Below are positions 1 to 8,476 of a stretch of 54,688 bases of DNA, in pieces. The stretch is from an uncultured Collinsella sp. (GTDB taxonomy: Bacteria; Actinomycetota; Coriobacteriia; Coriobacteriales; Coriobacteriaceae), in assembly GCA_902478995.1 (NCBI GenBank), contig CABSNF010000002.1, positions 1-54,688 on the forward strand, written 5' to 3'. The number at the start of each line of letters is the position of its first letter. The first letter of the stretch is position 1. The notes under the pieces are model-generated. The model was given only the letters and a program-made list of their open reading frames with translations. It was not told the origin of the DNA and ran no database searches. Made by a program: the position numbers and the translations under genes.

Positions 1-45
1 ACACTTCTAGCTTCGTCGGCAGCGTCAGATGTGTATAAGAGACAG
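1..45 (+). other. Illumina Nextera adapter (non-genomic)
   Basis: Positions 13-45 equal the 33-base Nextera Read 1 transposase adapter, ending in the 19-base Tn5 mosaic end AGATGTGTATAAGAGACAG (27-45). Positions 1-4 (ACAC) fit the end of the P5 primer, and 5-12 (TTCTAGCT) sit where the i5 index belongs; from memory this is index S515. Genomic sequence starts at 46. A short open frame across the adapter would translate to MCIRDR, a familiar adapter signature in databases. Confidence 0.98.
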
Positions 46-869
46 GCGCCATTTCGGGTTCGGGCGGTTGCGGCAAGTCGACGATCGTTGCCACCATGGC
101 ACACGCATCGTCGCTGTTGGGCTTGCGTGCCGCCGTGCTCGACCTGGACCTGATGTTTGGAAACCTTTACGACTTGTTAGGCGTCGATGCTCCGCGCGAT
201 ATGGCGGCACTTATCGAGCCGTCGGCGGCGGGCACGCTCACCGAGCCGGATATCGTAGCCGCATCGATGCGCGTGGCGCCGGGCGTTACGCTCTGGGGTC
301 CCGTCGCGGCGCCCGAGAAAGCCGAGCTCATGGCACGTCCGGTGGAGCTACTGCTTGATGTCCTGCGTCGCGAATCCGACGTGGTCTTTATCGATACCTC
401 GGTCTTTTGGGGCGATGCCGTGGCGGCTGCGGTGGCGGCGAGCGACCGTTGCCTGGTCGTTGGCGATGCGGCGGTGTCGTCCGCGACATCGGCGTCGCGC
501 GTCATTGAACTGGCAAGTCGAGTAGGTGTGCCGCGCACGCGCATGAGCGCCGTGTTCAACCGGTTCGGTGCGCGCGGGGCAGACGAGGACGTCGCCATGC
601 GCTTTGAGATTGCCTGTGCGTTGAGCTCCAAGATTCGTATCGCCGATGGCGGGCAGGATCTCGCCGCGCTCATGGCGTTTGGGCGCGCCGACGAGGCAGT
701 GGGTCAGACGAGCGCTTTTGCGACCAGCGTGCGCGAGGCCACGCGCGAGATGCTCGTGGAACTGGGGTGCGCCGTCGGCCCTTGGAGCGATATGGTCGCC
801 GACCGTGCAACGCGTACCGAACGCCCGCGTATCCGCCTTCCCTGGTCGCGCGAGGGTGATCAGCGATGA
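46..869 (+). CDS. tadZ: TadZ/CpaE-like pilus ATPase (5' truncated)
   Basis: This is the C-terminal part of a ParA/MinD-type ATPase that in Tad loci helps place the pilus machine at the cell pole. The reading frame is open from base 48, directly after the adapter. Its first residues form a deviant Walker A loop (SGSGGCGKST), then a helix, then VLDLDLMFGN, the usual second strand with the switch aspartate. The first ATG (96) lies inside the P-loop domain, so it is not the start; the real N-terminus, usually a receiver-like domain, is missing at the contig edge. The stop overlaps the tadA start (ATGA at 866-869), which indicates one operon. Confidence 0.85.
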
Positions 870-2194
870 GCCTGCAAACGAGGATTAAGGCTGCCGGCGC
901 TGCAGCGGCGGCAGCGCCTGTAGATGCGGGGCGTCGCCGCGCGGTGAAACGACGCACCAAGCGCGCCGTGATGGACCGCATGGGTTACGACGAAGTGGCG
1001 CGTATCAGCGCCTATATCGACCCGGCACTTGCCCGCTCGGAATTGCGTCCTGCGGTGGAGGCGGCGCTCAATGTTGAGGAGCCGACCGATCTCGCGACGC
1101 CCGAGCGCGAGACTATCATCGACGAGATTTTGGATGACGTGGTGGGCTTGGGGCCGTTGCAGCCGCTCATCGAGGACGACACCGTTACCGAAATCATGAT
1201 CAACGGCTGCCGCTCGGCTTTCTTTGAACGCGGCGGCGTCTTGTACCCCATCGAGCATGCGTTTGAGGATGATGAGCAGATCCGGGTGCTTATCGACCGC
1301 ATCATCTCGCCACTTGGCCGCCGTATCGACGAGCGCAGCCCCATCGTCAACGCCCGCCTCAAAACGGGCTATCGCGTCAACGCGGTGATTCCGCCTGTGG
1401 CGATTGACGGACCGATTCTCACCATCCGAAAGTTCTCGGACCGTATCTGCTCGCTGGACGAGCTTGTGGGGCTGGGGTCGCTGCCGCTTTGGTATGCGCA
1501 GCTGCTGTCGTGCGCTGTGTCGCTGCGACAGGACCTGGCGGTTGCGGGAGGCACGGGATCTGGTAAGACCACTCTGCTCAACGCGTTGTCATGCGAAATC
1601 TCCACCGGCGAGCGCATCGTGACGATCGAGGACTCTGCCGAGCTCAAGTTTGCGCATCATCCGCACGTGGTGCGCCTAGAGGCGCGCGAGGCTTCAATTG
1701 AGGGCGAGGGCGCGGTGACGATCCGCGACCTGGTGACCAATGCCCTGCGCATGCGCCCCGACCGCATCGTGGTGGGCGAGGTGCGCGGTGCCGAGTGCTG
1801 CGACATGTTGCAGGCCATGAACACGGGCCACGACGGGTCGCTCACCACGCTTCATGCGGGTTCCGAGCAGGAGACCGTGGTGCGTCTGACGTTGCTTGCA
1901 CGTTATGGCATCGATCTGCCGAGCGAGCTCATCGAGGAGCAGATTGCCATGGCGCTCGACGGCATCGTGATGTCCGAGCGCCACGCCGATGGCAGGCGTT
2001 TCGTCTCCTCGTATTCGGGGGTGCGTCGCGCCGCGTCGGGCGGCGTAGAGCTCGAGCACTATGTGACTTTCGATGCCGCCGAGCGCACCTGGAAGCTTGA
2101 CCGCGAGCCGCCGTTTATCGCAGAAGGCCTGCGGTCGGGGACGCTCACACAAGAGGAGGTGGACGAATGGAGGTCGCTGTGCCCCTCGTCGTAG
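866..2194 (+). CDS. tadA: TadA/CpaF pilus assembly ATPase
   Basis: Hexameric secretion ATPase that powers Flp pilus assembly at the inner face of the membrane. The 442 residues hold a family N-terminal domain (about 75-200), Walker A GGTGSGKT (228-235), an Asp box (IEDSAEL, 254-260), Walker B (RIVVGEVRGAE, 300-310) and a His box (GHDGSLTTLHAGS, 321-333). All key residues are present and the length is normal. The start ATG overlaps the tadZ stop by 4 bases, and the 3' end overlaps tadB by 28 bases. Confidence 0.96.
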   Translation: MSLQTRIKAAGAAAAAAPVDAGRRRAVKRRTKRAVMDRMGYDEVARISAYIDPALARSELRPAVEAALNVEEPTDLATPERETIIDEILDDVVGLGPLQPLIEDDTVTEIMINGCRSAFFERGGVLYPIEHAFEDDEQIRVLIDRIISPLGRRIDERSPIVNARLKTGYRVNAVIPPVAIDGPILTIRKFSDRICSLDELVGLGSLPLWYAQLLSCAVSLRQDLAVAGGTGSGKTTLLNALSCEISTGERIVTIEDSAELKFAHHPHVVRLEAREASIEGEGAVTIRDLVTNALRMRPDRIVVGEVRGAECCDMLQAMNTGHDGSLTTLHAGSEQETVVRLTLLARYGIDLPSELIEEQIAMALDGIVMSERHADGRRFVSSYSGVRRAASGGVELEHYVTFDAAERTWKLDREPPFIAEGLRSGTLTQEEVDEWRSLCPSS

Positions 2195-3093
2195 GGGGTT
2201 TGGCAGGGTTTTCTGTTGCGACGGCGTGCGGGGCGGAACCTCGTGTGCCGCAGGTACCGCCGGCGGAGCTGGCGCGTCAGGCGCTCGAGACGGTGGCAGA
2301 GAAGCTGCCGCGTGAGCTGGTGGAAAACGATCTGCTGAAAAAGATCGCCCGTTCGTGGGCATCGCTGGCTCCGGCGCGTCGCCTTGGCCTCGCGATCGAG
2401 GATGCTTTGGGGCGTTTGGCGTTTCTGCTGCTATCGAGCGGTGTCTGCTGCGTTTTGCTAACGATGGTGTCGTTATCGCCCCTCGGATTTGCCTTGGGAC
2501 TTGTTGCTCCGTTTGCCGTTGGCGCCGCTCGGGATGGCTTTGAGAGCCGGCGCGAGCAACACGATGCAGAAGAGGCCATGCCCGAGGCGTTTACCGCACT
2601 TTCCATGTCGCTTGCCTCGGGACATTCACTGGCCCAGGGCATGCGCTTTGTGGGCGCTCATGCGCAAGAACCGGTGCATACCGAGTTTTTGCGGGTGGCG
2701 GCGGCAATCGATTGCGGCATCTCGGCGACCGACGCGCTCGATGACTTGCTCGTGCGCATCGACGCCCCCGGCCTTTCGCTTGTGACCTTGGCGCTTAAGG
2801 TGTCTCAGCGCACCGGTGCTCCGCTTGCCGACTTACTGTCCGAGGCGTCGAGCATGGTGGGGGAGCGCATTGAGCTCAAGCGCCGCCTGGATGTTAAGAC
2901 GTCGCAGGCTCGCATGTCTGCGCATATGGTCGCGGCGATGCCGGCGGGCATGTGCGCGGTGTTGGCGCTGCTTTCGGCAGATTTTCGTCGCGGTCTTGCG
3001 ACGCCTGCCGGCGCGGGCGCTGTGGTGCTGGGTCTTGCCCTCAACGCCGTTGCCCTGGTGGTTATCCGGCGCATTATGCGGGTGGAGCTGTGA
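2167..3093 (+). CDS. tadB: TadB-like pilus platform protein
   Basis: Integral membrane protein with a type II secretion F (GspF) domain that, with TadC, forms the platform on which TadA acts. It has 308 residues: a soluble N-terminal stretch, two close hydrophobic segments around residues 80-120, the F domain (MPEAFTALSMSLASGHSLAQG and the following helices, about 140-240) and two C-terminal membrane segments. The ATG at 2167 was chosen because AGAGGAGG lies about 7 bases upstream. The gene starts inside tadA, which suggests translational coupling. Confidence 0.9.
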   Translation: MEVAVPLVVGGLAGFSVATACGAEPRVPQVPPAELARQALETVAEKLPRELVENDLLKKIARSWASLAPARRLGLAIEDALGRLAFLLLSSGVCCVLLTMVSLSPLGFALGLVAPFAVGAARDGFESRREQHDAEEAMPEAFTALSMSLASGHSLAQGMRFVGAHAQEPVHTEFLRVAAAIDCGISATDALDDLLVRIDAPGLSLVTLALKVSQRTGAPLADLLSEASSMVGERIELKRRLDVKTSQARMSAHMVAAMPAGMCAVLALLSADFRRGLATPAGAGAVVLGLALNAVALVVIRRIMRVEL

Positions 3094-3731
3094 GCGCCCC
3101 GGTTGCAGTTGCGGCTTGCCTGTGCGCCCTGAGTGTATTTGTCGCGACGGGTTTGGATCGGGCGGATGCACGCAAGATCGCAGGGGCCTGCAAGCGCGAG
3201 GCGGTGCTGGTCGCTGCCGCGGGTCGCTCGGTGGTCGATGCTCTTACCGCGCGAGTGAAGGGCGCGGTTGGAGCGGGCGGCCCGGCGCGAGTGTCGCTCG
3301 GCGAAGTGTCCGAGATGATCGATGTTGTGCGCTTGGGTCTTTCGGCCGGTCTTTCGTTTGATGCGGCGCTTGAGATTTTCTGCGCCAACCGCCGGTCAGT
3401 GCTGGCTCTTCGCCTTGAGCGGGCCTGCATGGCGTGGCAGGTGGGCGTGGGCACGCGTGAGGACGAGTTGTTGGCCGCCGCGCACGACCTGGACGTGCGA
3501 GCGCTCGAGACCTTTGCCATTACGGTGGGACAGGCGCTCGCCCTGGGTGCTCCACTTGCCGAGACGCTGGCCGCTCAAAGTCGCGAGATCCGTGCGGCTC
3601 ATCGCGCCGCGGTCGAGCGCGAGATTGAGCGTGCGCCCGTCAAGCTGCTGATTCCCACCGGCACGCTCATCTTGCCGGCGTTGCTTCTGTCCATATTGGG
3701 CCCGCTGCTGGGAGCAGGCGGGATGATGTAG
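3090..3731 (+). CDS. tadC: TadC-like pilus platform protein
   Basis: Second GspF-type membrane protein of the Tad platform. I take the GTG at 3090, which overlaps the tadB stop as GTGA, giving 213 residues; the frame stays open upstream inside tadB, but that extension is shadow sequence. The protein has an N-terminal hydrophobic segment (VAVAACLCALSVFVATG), a GspF-like core with the motif LAAQSREIRAAHRAAVEREIER, and a C-terminal membrane pair (LLIPTGTLILPALLLSILGPLL) typical of TadC. Confidence in the family is high and in the exact start moderate. Confidence 0.85.
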   Translation: MSAPVAVAACLCALSVFVATGLDRADARKIAGACKREAVLVAAAGRSVVDALTARVKGAVGAGGPARVSLGEVSEMIDVVRLGLSAGLSFDAALEIFCANRRSVLALRLERACMAWQVGVGTREDELLAAAHDLDVRALETFAITVGQALALGAPLAETLAAQSREIRAAHRAAVEREIERAPVKLLIPTGTLILPALLLSILGPLLGAGGMM

Positions 3732-3741
3732 GGAGGAATAC

Positions 3742-3975
3742 ATGAACACGATGGTCGAAGTTGCTGACAAGGCTTGGAACTGGGCTTTTTGCCGGTCGAT
3801 CCGCGCTCGCCAGCATGCCAAGGAGCTGTTGCGGGAGGAGAGCGCGCAGGGTACCACCGAGTACGCCATTTTGGTGGGCGTGCTTGTGGTGATCGCGATT
3901 ATTGCCATCGTTGCATTTAAAGGCAAGGTCCAAGATCTATGGAACGCTATCAGCGAGGGCATCAACAGCCTGTAG
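3742..3975 (+). CDS. flp: Flp-type major pilin
   Basis: A 77-residue prepilin. After a basic leader comes REESAQGTTEYA, then one hydrophobic segment (ILVGVLVVIAIIAIVAF), then a short charged tail. With glutamate 40 as +5, cleavage would fall between A35 and Q36. GGGAGG lies just upstream of the ATG. It is the best candidate for the main subunit of the Flp pilus. The leader is longer than in many Flp pilins. The prepilin peptidase (TadV/CpaA) is not in this window. Confidence 0.88.
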   Translation: MNTMVEVADKAWNWAFCRSIRARQHAKELLREESAQGTTEYAILVGVLVVIAIIAIVAFKGKVQDLWNAISEGINSL

Positions 3976-4502
3976 AGGGCGAGCGCCCCATCGGGGTGCT
4001 GCTGGTGTTTGCTTGCCTGACCGTGGCGATAGCGGCGGTGCTTTGGGGGCTTAACGCCGCGCGGCAGCAGCGTCCTGGGGCCGCCTTCGATTCGGGCTCA
4101 GATTCGGCGGTGGCGTCTCAAAAAGATGAGATGCGAGATGCGGACGATTCGGATGTTGCTGTCACGGCGCAAACCTTTCTGCGGACGCTCGACAAGCGGT
4201 CTGGCACTGCGACGGATTCGCCTGAGGACAACGCGATTGCGGTCCGGCTTGCATGGTCCGAGGACCGACCGATGACCGAGGCAGCGGCGGATATGTTACG
4301 CGCCTACCGCGAGGTGCCAACGGCCCAGCTCGCCCTGAGCGGCTATCTCGATATTAAGGGCAACGTATGGGGCGCCATCGTGCGCGATGGGCGCGGCTGG
4401 GTCGATATGGTGACGGTTGCCGCGGATGCTGGCGATGCTTCGTGTCGTCTGCGCGCCGTGCGTCTGGTCCCGCAAACAATAAGCTCAAAGGAGGGATCGT
4501 GA
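3939..4502 (+). CDS. Tad-locus membrane-anchored protein, unknown function
   Basis: Not recognised. It has up to 187 residues with one N-terminal membrane segment (IGVLLVFACLTVAIAAVLWGL) and a mostly polar, probably extracytoplasmic domain of about 140 residues. The ATG at 3939 lies inside flp in another frame and has only a weak ribosome site. A GTG at 3996, directly before the membrane segment, is an equally good start and would give 168 residues. Its place between flp and the minor pilins suggests a pilus accessory role; that is inference. Confidence 0.65.
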   Translation: MERYQRGHQQPVEGERPIGVLLVFACLTVAIAAVLWGLNAARQQRPGAAFDSGSDSAVASQKDEMRDADDSDVAVTAQTFLRTLDKRSGTATDSPEDNAIAVRLAWSEDRPMTEAAADMLRAYREVPTAQLALSGYLDIKGNVWGAIVRDGRGWVDMVTVAADAGDASCRLRAVRLVPQTISSKEGS

Positions 4503-4503
4503 A

Positions 4504-4722
4504 ATGCATGGCGTTCTGCGTGAAGAGGTTGCCCAAGCGACTGTGGAATACGCCATCGTTACAGTGGCGCTGTTATCGATCGTGCTGGCGATCGCGGGGC
4601 TTTGGCGTGCTGGCACCGATGGGCGCTTGGCGGCGCTGGTTGAGCGGGCGGCATCCCATGGCGTTGCCTCGACGTCGGTTATCGACGCCGCTGCGGGCGC
4701 TAAGGACATCGCGTTGTATTGA
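4504..4722 (+). CDS. Small Flp/TadE-like pilin
   Basis: A 72-residue prepilin-like protein. It begins MHGVLREEVAQATVEYA, with the same AQxTVE cleavage motif as the other pilins of this locus, followed by a hydrophobic helix (IVTVALLSIVLAIAGLW) and a short tail. The ribosome site is strong (AAAGGAGGG at 4488-4496, inside the previous gene). It is probably a second Flp-type or minor pilin processed by the same peptidase. Confidence 0.82.
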   Translation: MHGVLREEVAQATVEYAIVTVALLSIVLAIAGLWRAGTDGRLAALVERAASHGVASTSVIDAAAGAKDIALY

Positions 4723-5194
4723 TATCGCGCGCGAGGACCGGGCGCAGTCTACGGTCGAGGCCGCTTTTTTGCTGCCGACGTTTCTGACGCTCATCCTTCT
4801 CGCACTGCAACCAGTGTGCTTGCTTTATACGCGCGCGGTCATGGAGTCTGCCGCCGCCGAGACCGCGCGGCTCATGACCACGACGACGGCGGAGGACGAC
4901 GATCTTAAGGAGTTCACCCGCCGCCGGCTTGCCGCAGTGCCCAACGTTTCGATCTTTCATGCCGGCGGGCCGTTGTCGTGGGATATCGAGCTTGGTCGGG
5001 CCGGTGCGGGTGGCGTCTCGTCCGTGTCCGTTTCCGGCGAGGTCAAACCGTTGCCTGTGATCGGTGCGTTTGCGCAGGCTATGAGTGGTGCAGGCGAGGG
5101 CGGCTACGTTGAGCTCAAGGTCGATGTCTCGTATCAATCACGTCCCGAATGGCTGGAGGGAGATTATGATTCGTGGATTGCTGCATGGGATTAA
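4658..5194 (+). CDS. tadE: TadE-like pseudopilin
   Basis: Minor pilin. The motif REDRAQSTVEAAFLLPTF is the classic TadE signature with glutamate at +5, followed by a long hydrophobic helix and an extracytoplasmic domain. The chosen ATG at 4658 gives 178 residues with a 28-residue basic leader; the frame is open further upstream, but that part is arginine-rich shadow of the preceding genes. The gene overlaps the small pilin by 65 bases, more than usual, so the start is less certain than the family. Confidence 0.75.
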   Translation: MALPRRRLSTPLRALRTSRCIDIAREDRAQSTVEAAFLLPTFLTLILLALQPVCLLYTRAVMESAAAETARLMTTTTAEDDDLKEFTRRRLAAVPNVSIFHAGGPLSWDIELGRAGAGGVSSVSVSGEVKPLPVIGAFAQAMSGAGEGGYVELKVDVSYQSRPEWLEGDYDSWIAAWD

Positions 5195-7319
5195 GCGTTT
5201 CTGGTCTAGACGCGTTTTGACGCGCCGTCCGAGCTGCCATCGCAAGCGAGGCGGCTTTATGGGCCGCGCCGGTGTTGATCTGTTTATCGAAGACAGCGCC
5301 TATACCACGCTTTCTTCTGCCGTGGTCATCCTAGTGGTGCTCACGTTGTTGTTTTCGTCGACCGCGGCGATATGGAGCATGTCGCGTGCCGGGGATACCC
5401 AGGTGGCGGCCGATAGCGGCGCGCTGGCGGGTGCCAACGTAGTGTCGTCCTATCACACGGCTGCCACGGTGGTTGATGCGAGCATCTTGAGTCTGGGGCT
5501 AGCGGGGTTTGCCACGATCGGGACGGGCCTGGTCGCCATCCTCATCCCGGGTGCCGAACCAGTTGCCGGCAATATGATCGACACCGGGATCGAGATCATT
5601 AAAACGCGTAACAAGTTTGCCAAAAGCGCATCGGAAGGCTTACAGAAAATCGAGACGGCTTTGCCGTATCTGATTGCCGCGCGTGCCACGCAGGCGGTGT
5701 CGGCGCAGGATACCGATAGTGTGACCTATACCGGTACGGCGCTTGCTGTGCCCAGGACATCCGAGTCGGACTTCGCTGCGCTCAAAGGGTCAGAGATCTC
5801 GACCGATACCATTAAAGACACATCAGATGATTTAGAGCGTGCGGCCGAGGAGCTGCGGAAGGCTTCTGAGGACACGGCGAAGGCTAAAGAGCGCGCTTGG
5901 CTGGCGGATTGTGGTGGGTCTGACAAGGGCTCGGTTAGCAGCTGTTCTTGCATGTGGGAGCGTGCGAAAAGCCTGACGGATCTCTCTGGTGCTCAAAATC
6001 CGCATTACGCTTCGAGCGTTACATGGGAACCGCAAGTGGCGCTCGATCGCGCGAAGGCCTACTATCGCCAGCGCCTGGCAAATGAGAAACCGCTTGGCGA
6101 GGGTCCGGAAAAACAGGCAGATTCTGCTGCACGAAAGGTATTCTTCGCTTATGCGAGCGAAGAAGTCGAGCGGGCATATATAACTGAAAAGGACGGTAAA
6201 GTTTCCGCCCGCATCCCTTTCCTTCCGCGAAATCCAGATGAGGCGCGGGCGACTGAACTCTATACCGATGCGTGTTGGCCCACGAGTGAAGTAGATAAAG
6301 TTACCTATTTGCATTATGGGACTGACTGTCCAAATTACAAAAAAGGAAAGCCAGGTGGGCTGGCATCCGTCGCAGATTTTGACGGTCACGAAACGTGTAG
6401 CGAATGCCATTTCGGTGTGTCGTCTTTAGGGTACGTTGCGATTGCAACGACTTCTGTCGAAAGGGGCTTCGAGTACCACTTCGATAAGTTCAAAGAGGCC
6501 CTGGAAGACTACGTCGAATGCCGCAACAAGGAGTTCGAGCTCGAGCGTCAGACCGAAGACGAGGCCGACCGTGCGGGCAATGCGTTTGGCCGGGCCATTA
6601 AAGCGCTTTCGGGCGAGCGCCCGCGTATCGCTCCGCCCGGTCGCAACGGCGTGGTCGCCTTTGCAGTTTCGGGTGACATTACCAGCCCCGATCAACTTAA
6701 CTCCTCGTTTAACACGGCAGTCACGCTTGGCGATCGCGGTGCTATCTCTGCTGCGGTGTTGGCACCCGATGACGCGACGGCGCAAAACAACGTGCTTTCG
6801 CGATTTTTCTCGACATTGAAGGAACGCTCGGGCGGCGTTGCCGGCGTACTCGATGGCGTCATGGATGTTTGGGGACGGCTGCTCGTAGGATACGGTGATA
6901 TCCAAGGTTCGGCCGACGAACTTATGGACGAGATGATTAAGGGCCAAGGAGGGGGCAGCGGCGCGTTGGGCTCCATCGCATCGTGGCTCGGCGATACCGT
7001 TTCGGCGTCCGTGGCGGCGTTGGGCCTGGAGCCGTGCGACTTGCGCCTGCGAAAGCCGGTGCTGACCGATTCCGCCAATGTCATTAAGAGTCCGGGGTCT
7101 GACATTGCGGGTCTCTCTCAAGCGCAAGACAAACTGCGAAGTATTCCGTTGGGCGTGACCGATCCCAAGGCGCTTTGCGAGGCGTTGGAATATCAAGTCG
7201 AACGCACCATTAGCGGTACGGTGTTCACACTTGCGGAGATTCCTCTGCCCGGCGGCGGCTCCATCCCGCTCACCGTCGATGTCGCCACGCTGGTTGGCGC
7301 TCTGGGCGGTGGGTCGTAA
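5166..7319 (+). CDS. TadG-like pilus assembly protein with Cys-rich domain
   Basis: A 717-residue membrane-anchored protein. The start at 5166 has GGAGGGAG 5 bases upstream. After a basic cytoplasmic stretch there is one membrane helix (about 49-70), then DTQVAADSGALAGA, the usual TadG-type juxtamembrane motif. The rest is extracytoplasmic, with a probable coiled coil near 220-245 (DLERAAEELRKASEDTAKAKERA). Cysteines cluster at C249, C260, C262, C370, C388, C411, C414 and C452. The bases coding for about 310-420 are visibly richer in A/T than their surroundings. TadG proteins are thought to hold or tip the pilus at the cell surface; this one is long for the family. Confidence 0.8.
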   Translation: MIRGLLHGIKRFWSRRVLTRRPSCHRKRGGFMGRAGVDLFIEDSAYTTLSSAVVILVVLTLLFSSTAAIWSMSRAGDTQVAADSGALAGANVVSSYHTAATVVDASILSLGLAGFATIGTGLVAILIPGAEPVAGNMIDTGIEIIKTRNKFAKSASEGLQKIETALPYLIAARATQAVSAQDTDSVTYTGTALAVPRTSESDFAALKGSEISTDTIKDTSDDLERAAEELRKASEDTAKAKERAWLADCGGSDKGSVSSCSCMWERAKSLTDLSGAQNPHYASSVTWEPQVALDRAKAYYRQRLANEKPLGEGPEKQADSAARKVFFAYASEEVERAYITEKDGKVSARIPFLPRNPDEARATELYTDACWPTSEVDKVTYLHYGTDCPNYKKGKPGGLASVADFDGHETCSECHFGVSSLGYVAIATTSVERGFEYHFDKFKEALEDYVECRNKEFELERQTEDEADRAGNAFGRAIKALSGERPRIAPPGRNGVVAFAVSGDITSPDQLNSSFNTAVTLGDRGAISAAVLAPDDATAQNNVLSRFFSTLKERSGGVAGVLDGVMDVWGRLLVGYGDIQGSADELMDEMIKGQGGGSGALGSIASWLGDTVSASVAALGLEPCDLRLRKPVLTDSANVIKSPGSDIAGLSQAQDKLRSIPLGVTDPKALCEALEYQVERTISGTVFTLAEIPLPGGGSIPLTVDVATLVGALGGGS

Positions 7320-7795
7320 TGAGTATCCGCATGCGTCTGCGCGAGGAGCGCGCCCAAGCGACGGTTGAGATGGCAGTGGTTACGCCCGTTTTGCTGGTGC
7401 TGGCACTCATCGTGTACAACGTCATGATCTTTGCCAGCGCTGTCGCGCGCTTCGACCGCGTGGTGCCCGACATCGTGCTGGCGCACGCTGTGGCGCCGGG
7501 CGGGGAGGGTGACGAGAACTCTGCCGATGCCTCGGTGACGGTCCAGACTCAAATTCTGAATGCCATGGAAGGCTATGACTTGCAGATCGAAGTGTCGAGC
7601 GAGCAAGGCGCGAAGGCATCAGATGGTGGCCTGCTCTCCCTATCCGGTACGTTTAGGACCTACACCTGCACCATGCACTATGAGCCGTGGCCGACTTCTC
7701 TCAGCATCGCTGGCGTTCCGCTGGGGGCGCCGACAACGTTGTCGCACGAGCGCGCGGTGACGGTCGATCCATGGCGTCCGGGGGTGGTCATGTGA
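7319..7795 (+). CDS. TadE-like minor pilin
   Basis: A 158-residue pseudopilin. REERAQATVEMA matches the cleavage motif of the other pilins here and is followed by VVTPVLLVLALIVYNVMIFA. The ATG overlaps the stop of the previous gene (TAATG). The C-terminal domain is polar and has one cysteine (YTCTM). It is probably a further minor subunit of the Tad pilus. Confidence 0.82.
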   Translation: MSIRMRLREERAQATVEMAVVTPVLLVLALIVYNVMIFASAVARFDRVVPDIVLAHAVAPGGEGDENSADASVTVQTQILNAMEGYDLQIEVSSEQGAKASDGGLLSLSGTFRTYTCTMHYEPWPTSLSIAGVPLGAPTTLSHERAVTVDPWRPGVVM

Positions 7796-8151
7796 CCGCG
7801 GTCTCGTCCTACATCGCTTACGCGCGGGCACTCAACAGGCTGGGTTGGACGCCGGCCGAGTTTGTGGTGGCGGAGTCGTTTGTCGTGCGCCTGCGCGGCA
7901 TGCTGGGACGGCGTCCGGTTGCCGCCAACGGCCTGCCGCTCGTCATGGCGTTTCCACGCTGCTCTTCGGTCCATACGTGTTTTATGGCCTATCCCATCGA
8001 CATCGCCTTCATCGATCGCGACGGCAATATCCTCGAGCGCTACGAAAACGTTCGTCCTTGGCGCATGTGCTCCTGCCTCGGCGCCTGGGCCGTACTAGAG
8101 CGTCCTTCAATCATTGTTTCGACTCCTGCTCTCCAACGCGTGCCGGCTTAA
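7792..8151 (+). CDS. DUF192 family protein
   Basis: A 119-residue protein with the DUF192 core: RLRGMLGR, then HTCFMAYPIDIAFIDRDGNI (family pattern HT-FM---IDV-FLD). The GTG at 7792 overlaps the upstream stop (GTGA), the same arrangement as tadC. An upstream ATG (7771) is possible. It has no signal peptide, although many DUF192 proteins are exported. The function of DUF192 is unknown. Four-base coupling places it in the pilus operon. Extra cysteines (CSSVHTC and RMCSC) stand out. Confidence 0.8.
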   Translation: MTAVSSYIAYARALNRLGWTPAEFVVAESFVVRLRGMLGRRPVAANGLPLVMAFPRCSSVHTCFMAYPIDIAFIDRDGNILERYENVRPWRMCSCLGAWAVLERPSIIVSTPALQRVPA

Positions 8152-8169
8152 GAATTGGCGACAGTGGAC

Positions 8170-8184
8170 TTTCGTCATACGAAA
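8170..8184. promoter_or_regulatory. Inverted repeat, possible antitoxin operator
   Basis: A perfect palindrome, TTTCGT-CAT-ACGAAA, lies 26 bases upstream of the toxin-like gene. Ribbon-helix-helix antitoxins usually bind short inverted repeats at their own promoter, so an autoregulatory operator is likely. A possible -35 (TTGGCG, 8155-8160) precedes it; the -10 is unclear. Confidence 0.45.
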
Positions 8185-8209
8185 TTGGGTAAGATGGAGG
8201 AGAAGATGC

Positions 8210-8476
8210 ATGGATGTTGAGATCCATCCCAACGCTAAAAAGCACCTGACGGAAAAGCAGGTGCTTAGCGCTTGGCTTGCGGTTACTGAGTGCATTCGTC
8301 GCGAGTCGAAGGACGAGCCGCCGAGATGGCTTGCGATTGGATGGCTCCCAGACGGACGAAGCGTGGAGCTTGTCGCGGTCGAGCTTGTCCGTGGGTGGCT
8401 TATCATTCATGCCTTGTCTCCAGTCCAGAAGAAATTTTGGCAGGAGATTGAACAGGCTCGGCAAAGGGGTCGATGA
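8210..8476 (+). CDS. Probable toxin of a toxin-antitoxin pair
   Basis: An 88-residue protein starting at the ATG preceded by GGAGGAG (8196-8202). It begins MDVEIHPNAKKHLTEKQVLSAW and ends with a basic tail. The N-terminal pattern resembles small BrnT-like or DUF4258-type toxins, but I cannot assign a family. The identification rests mainly on its size and on the 4-base overlap with a ribbon-helix-helix gene downstream. In RelE/BrnT-type systems the toxin usually cuts mRNA. Confidence 0.55.
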   Translation: MDVEIHPNAKKHLTEKQVLSAWLAVTECIRRESKDEPPRWLAIGWLPDGRSVELVAVELVRGWLIIHALSPVQKKFWQEIEQARQRGR

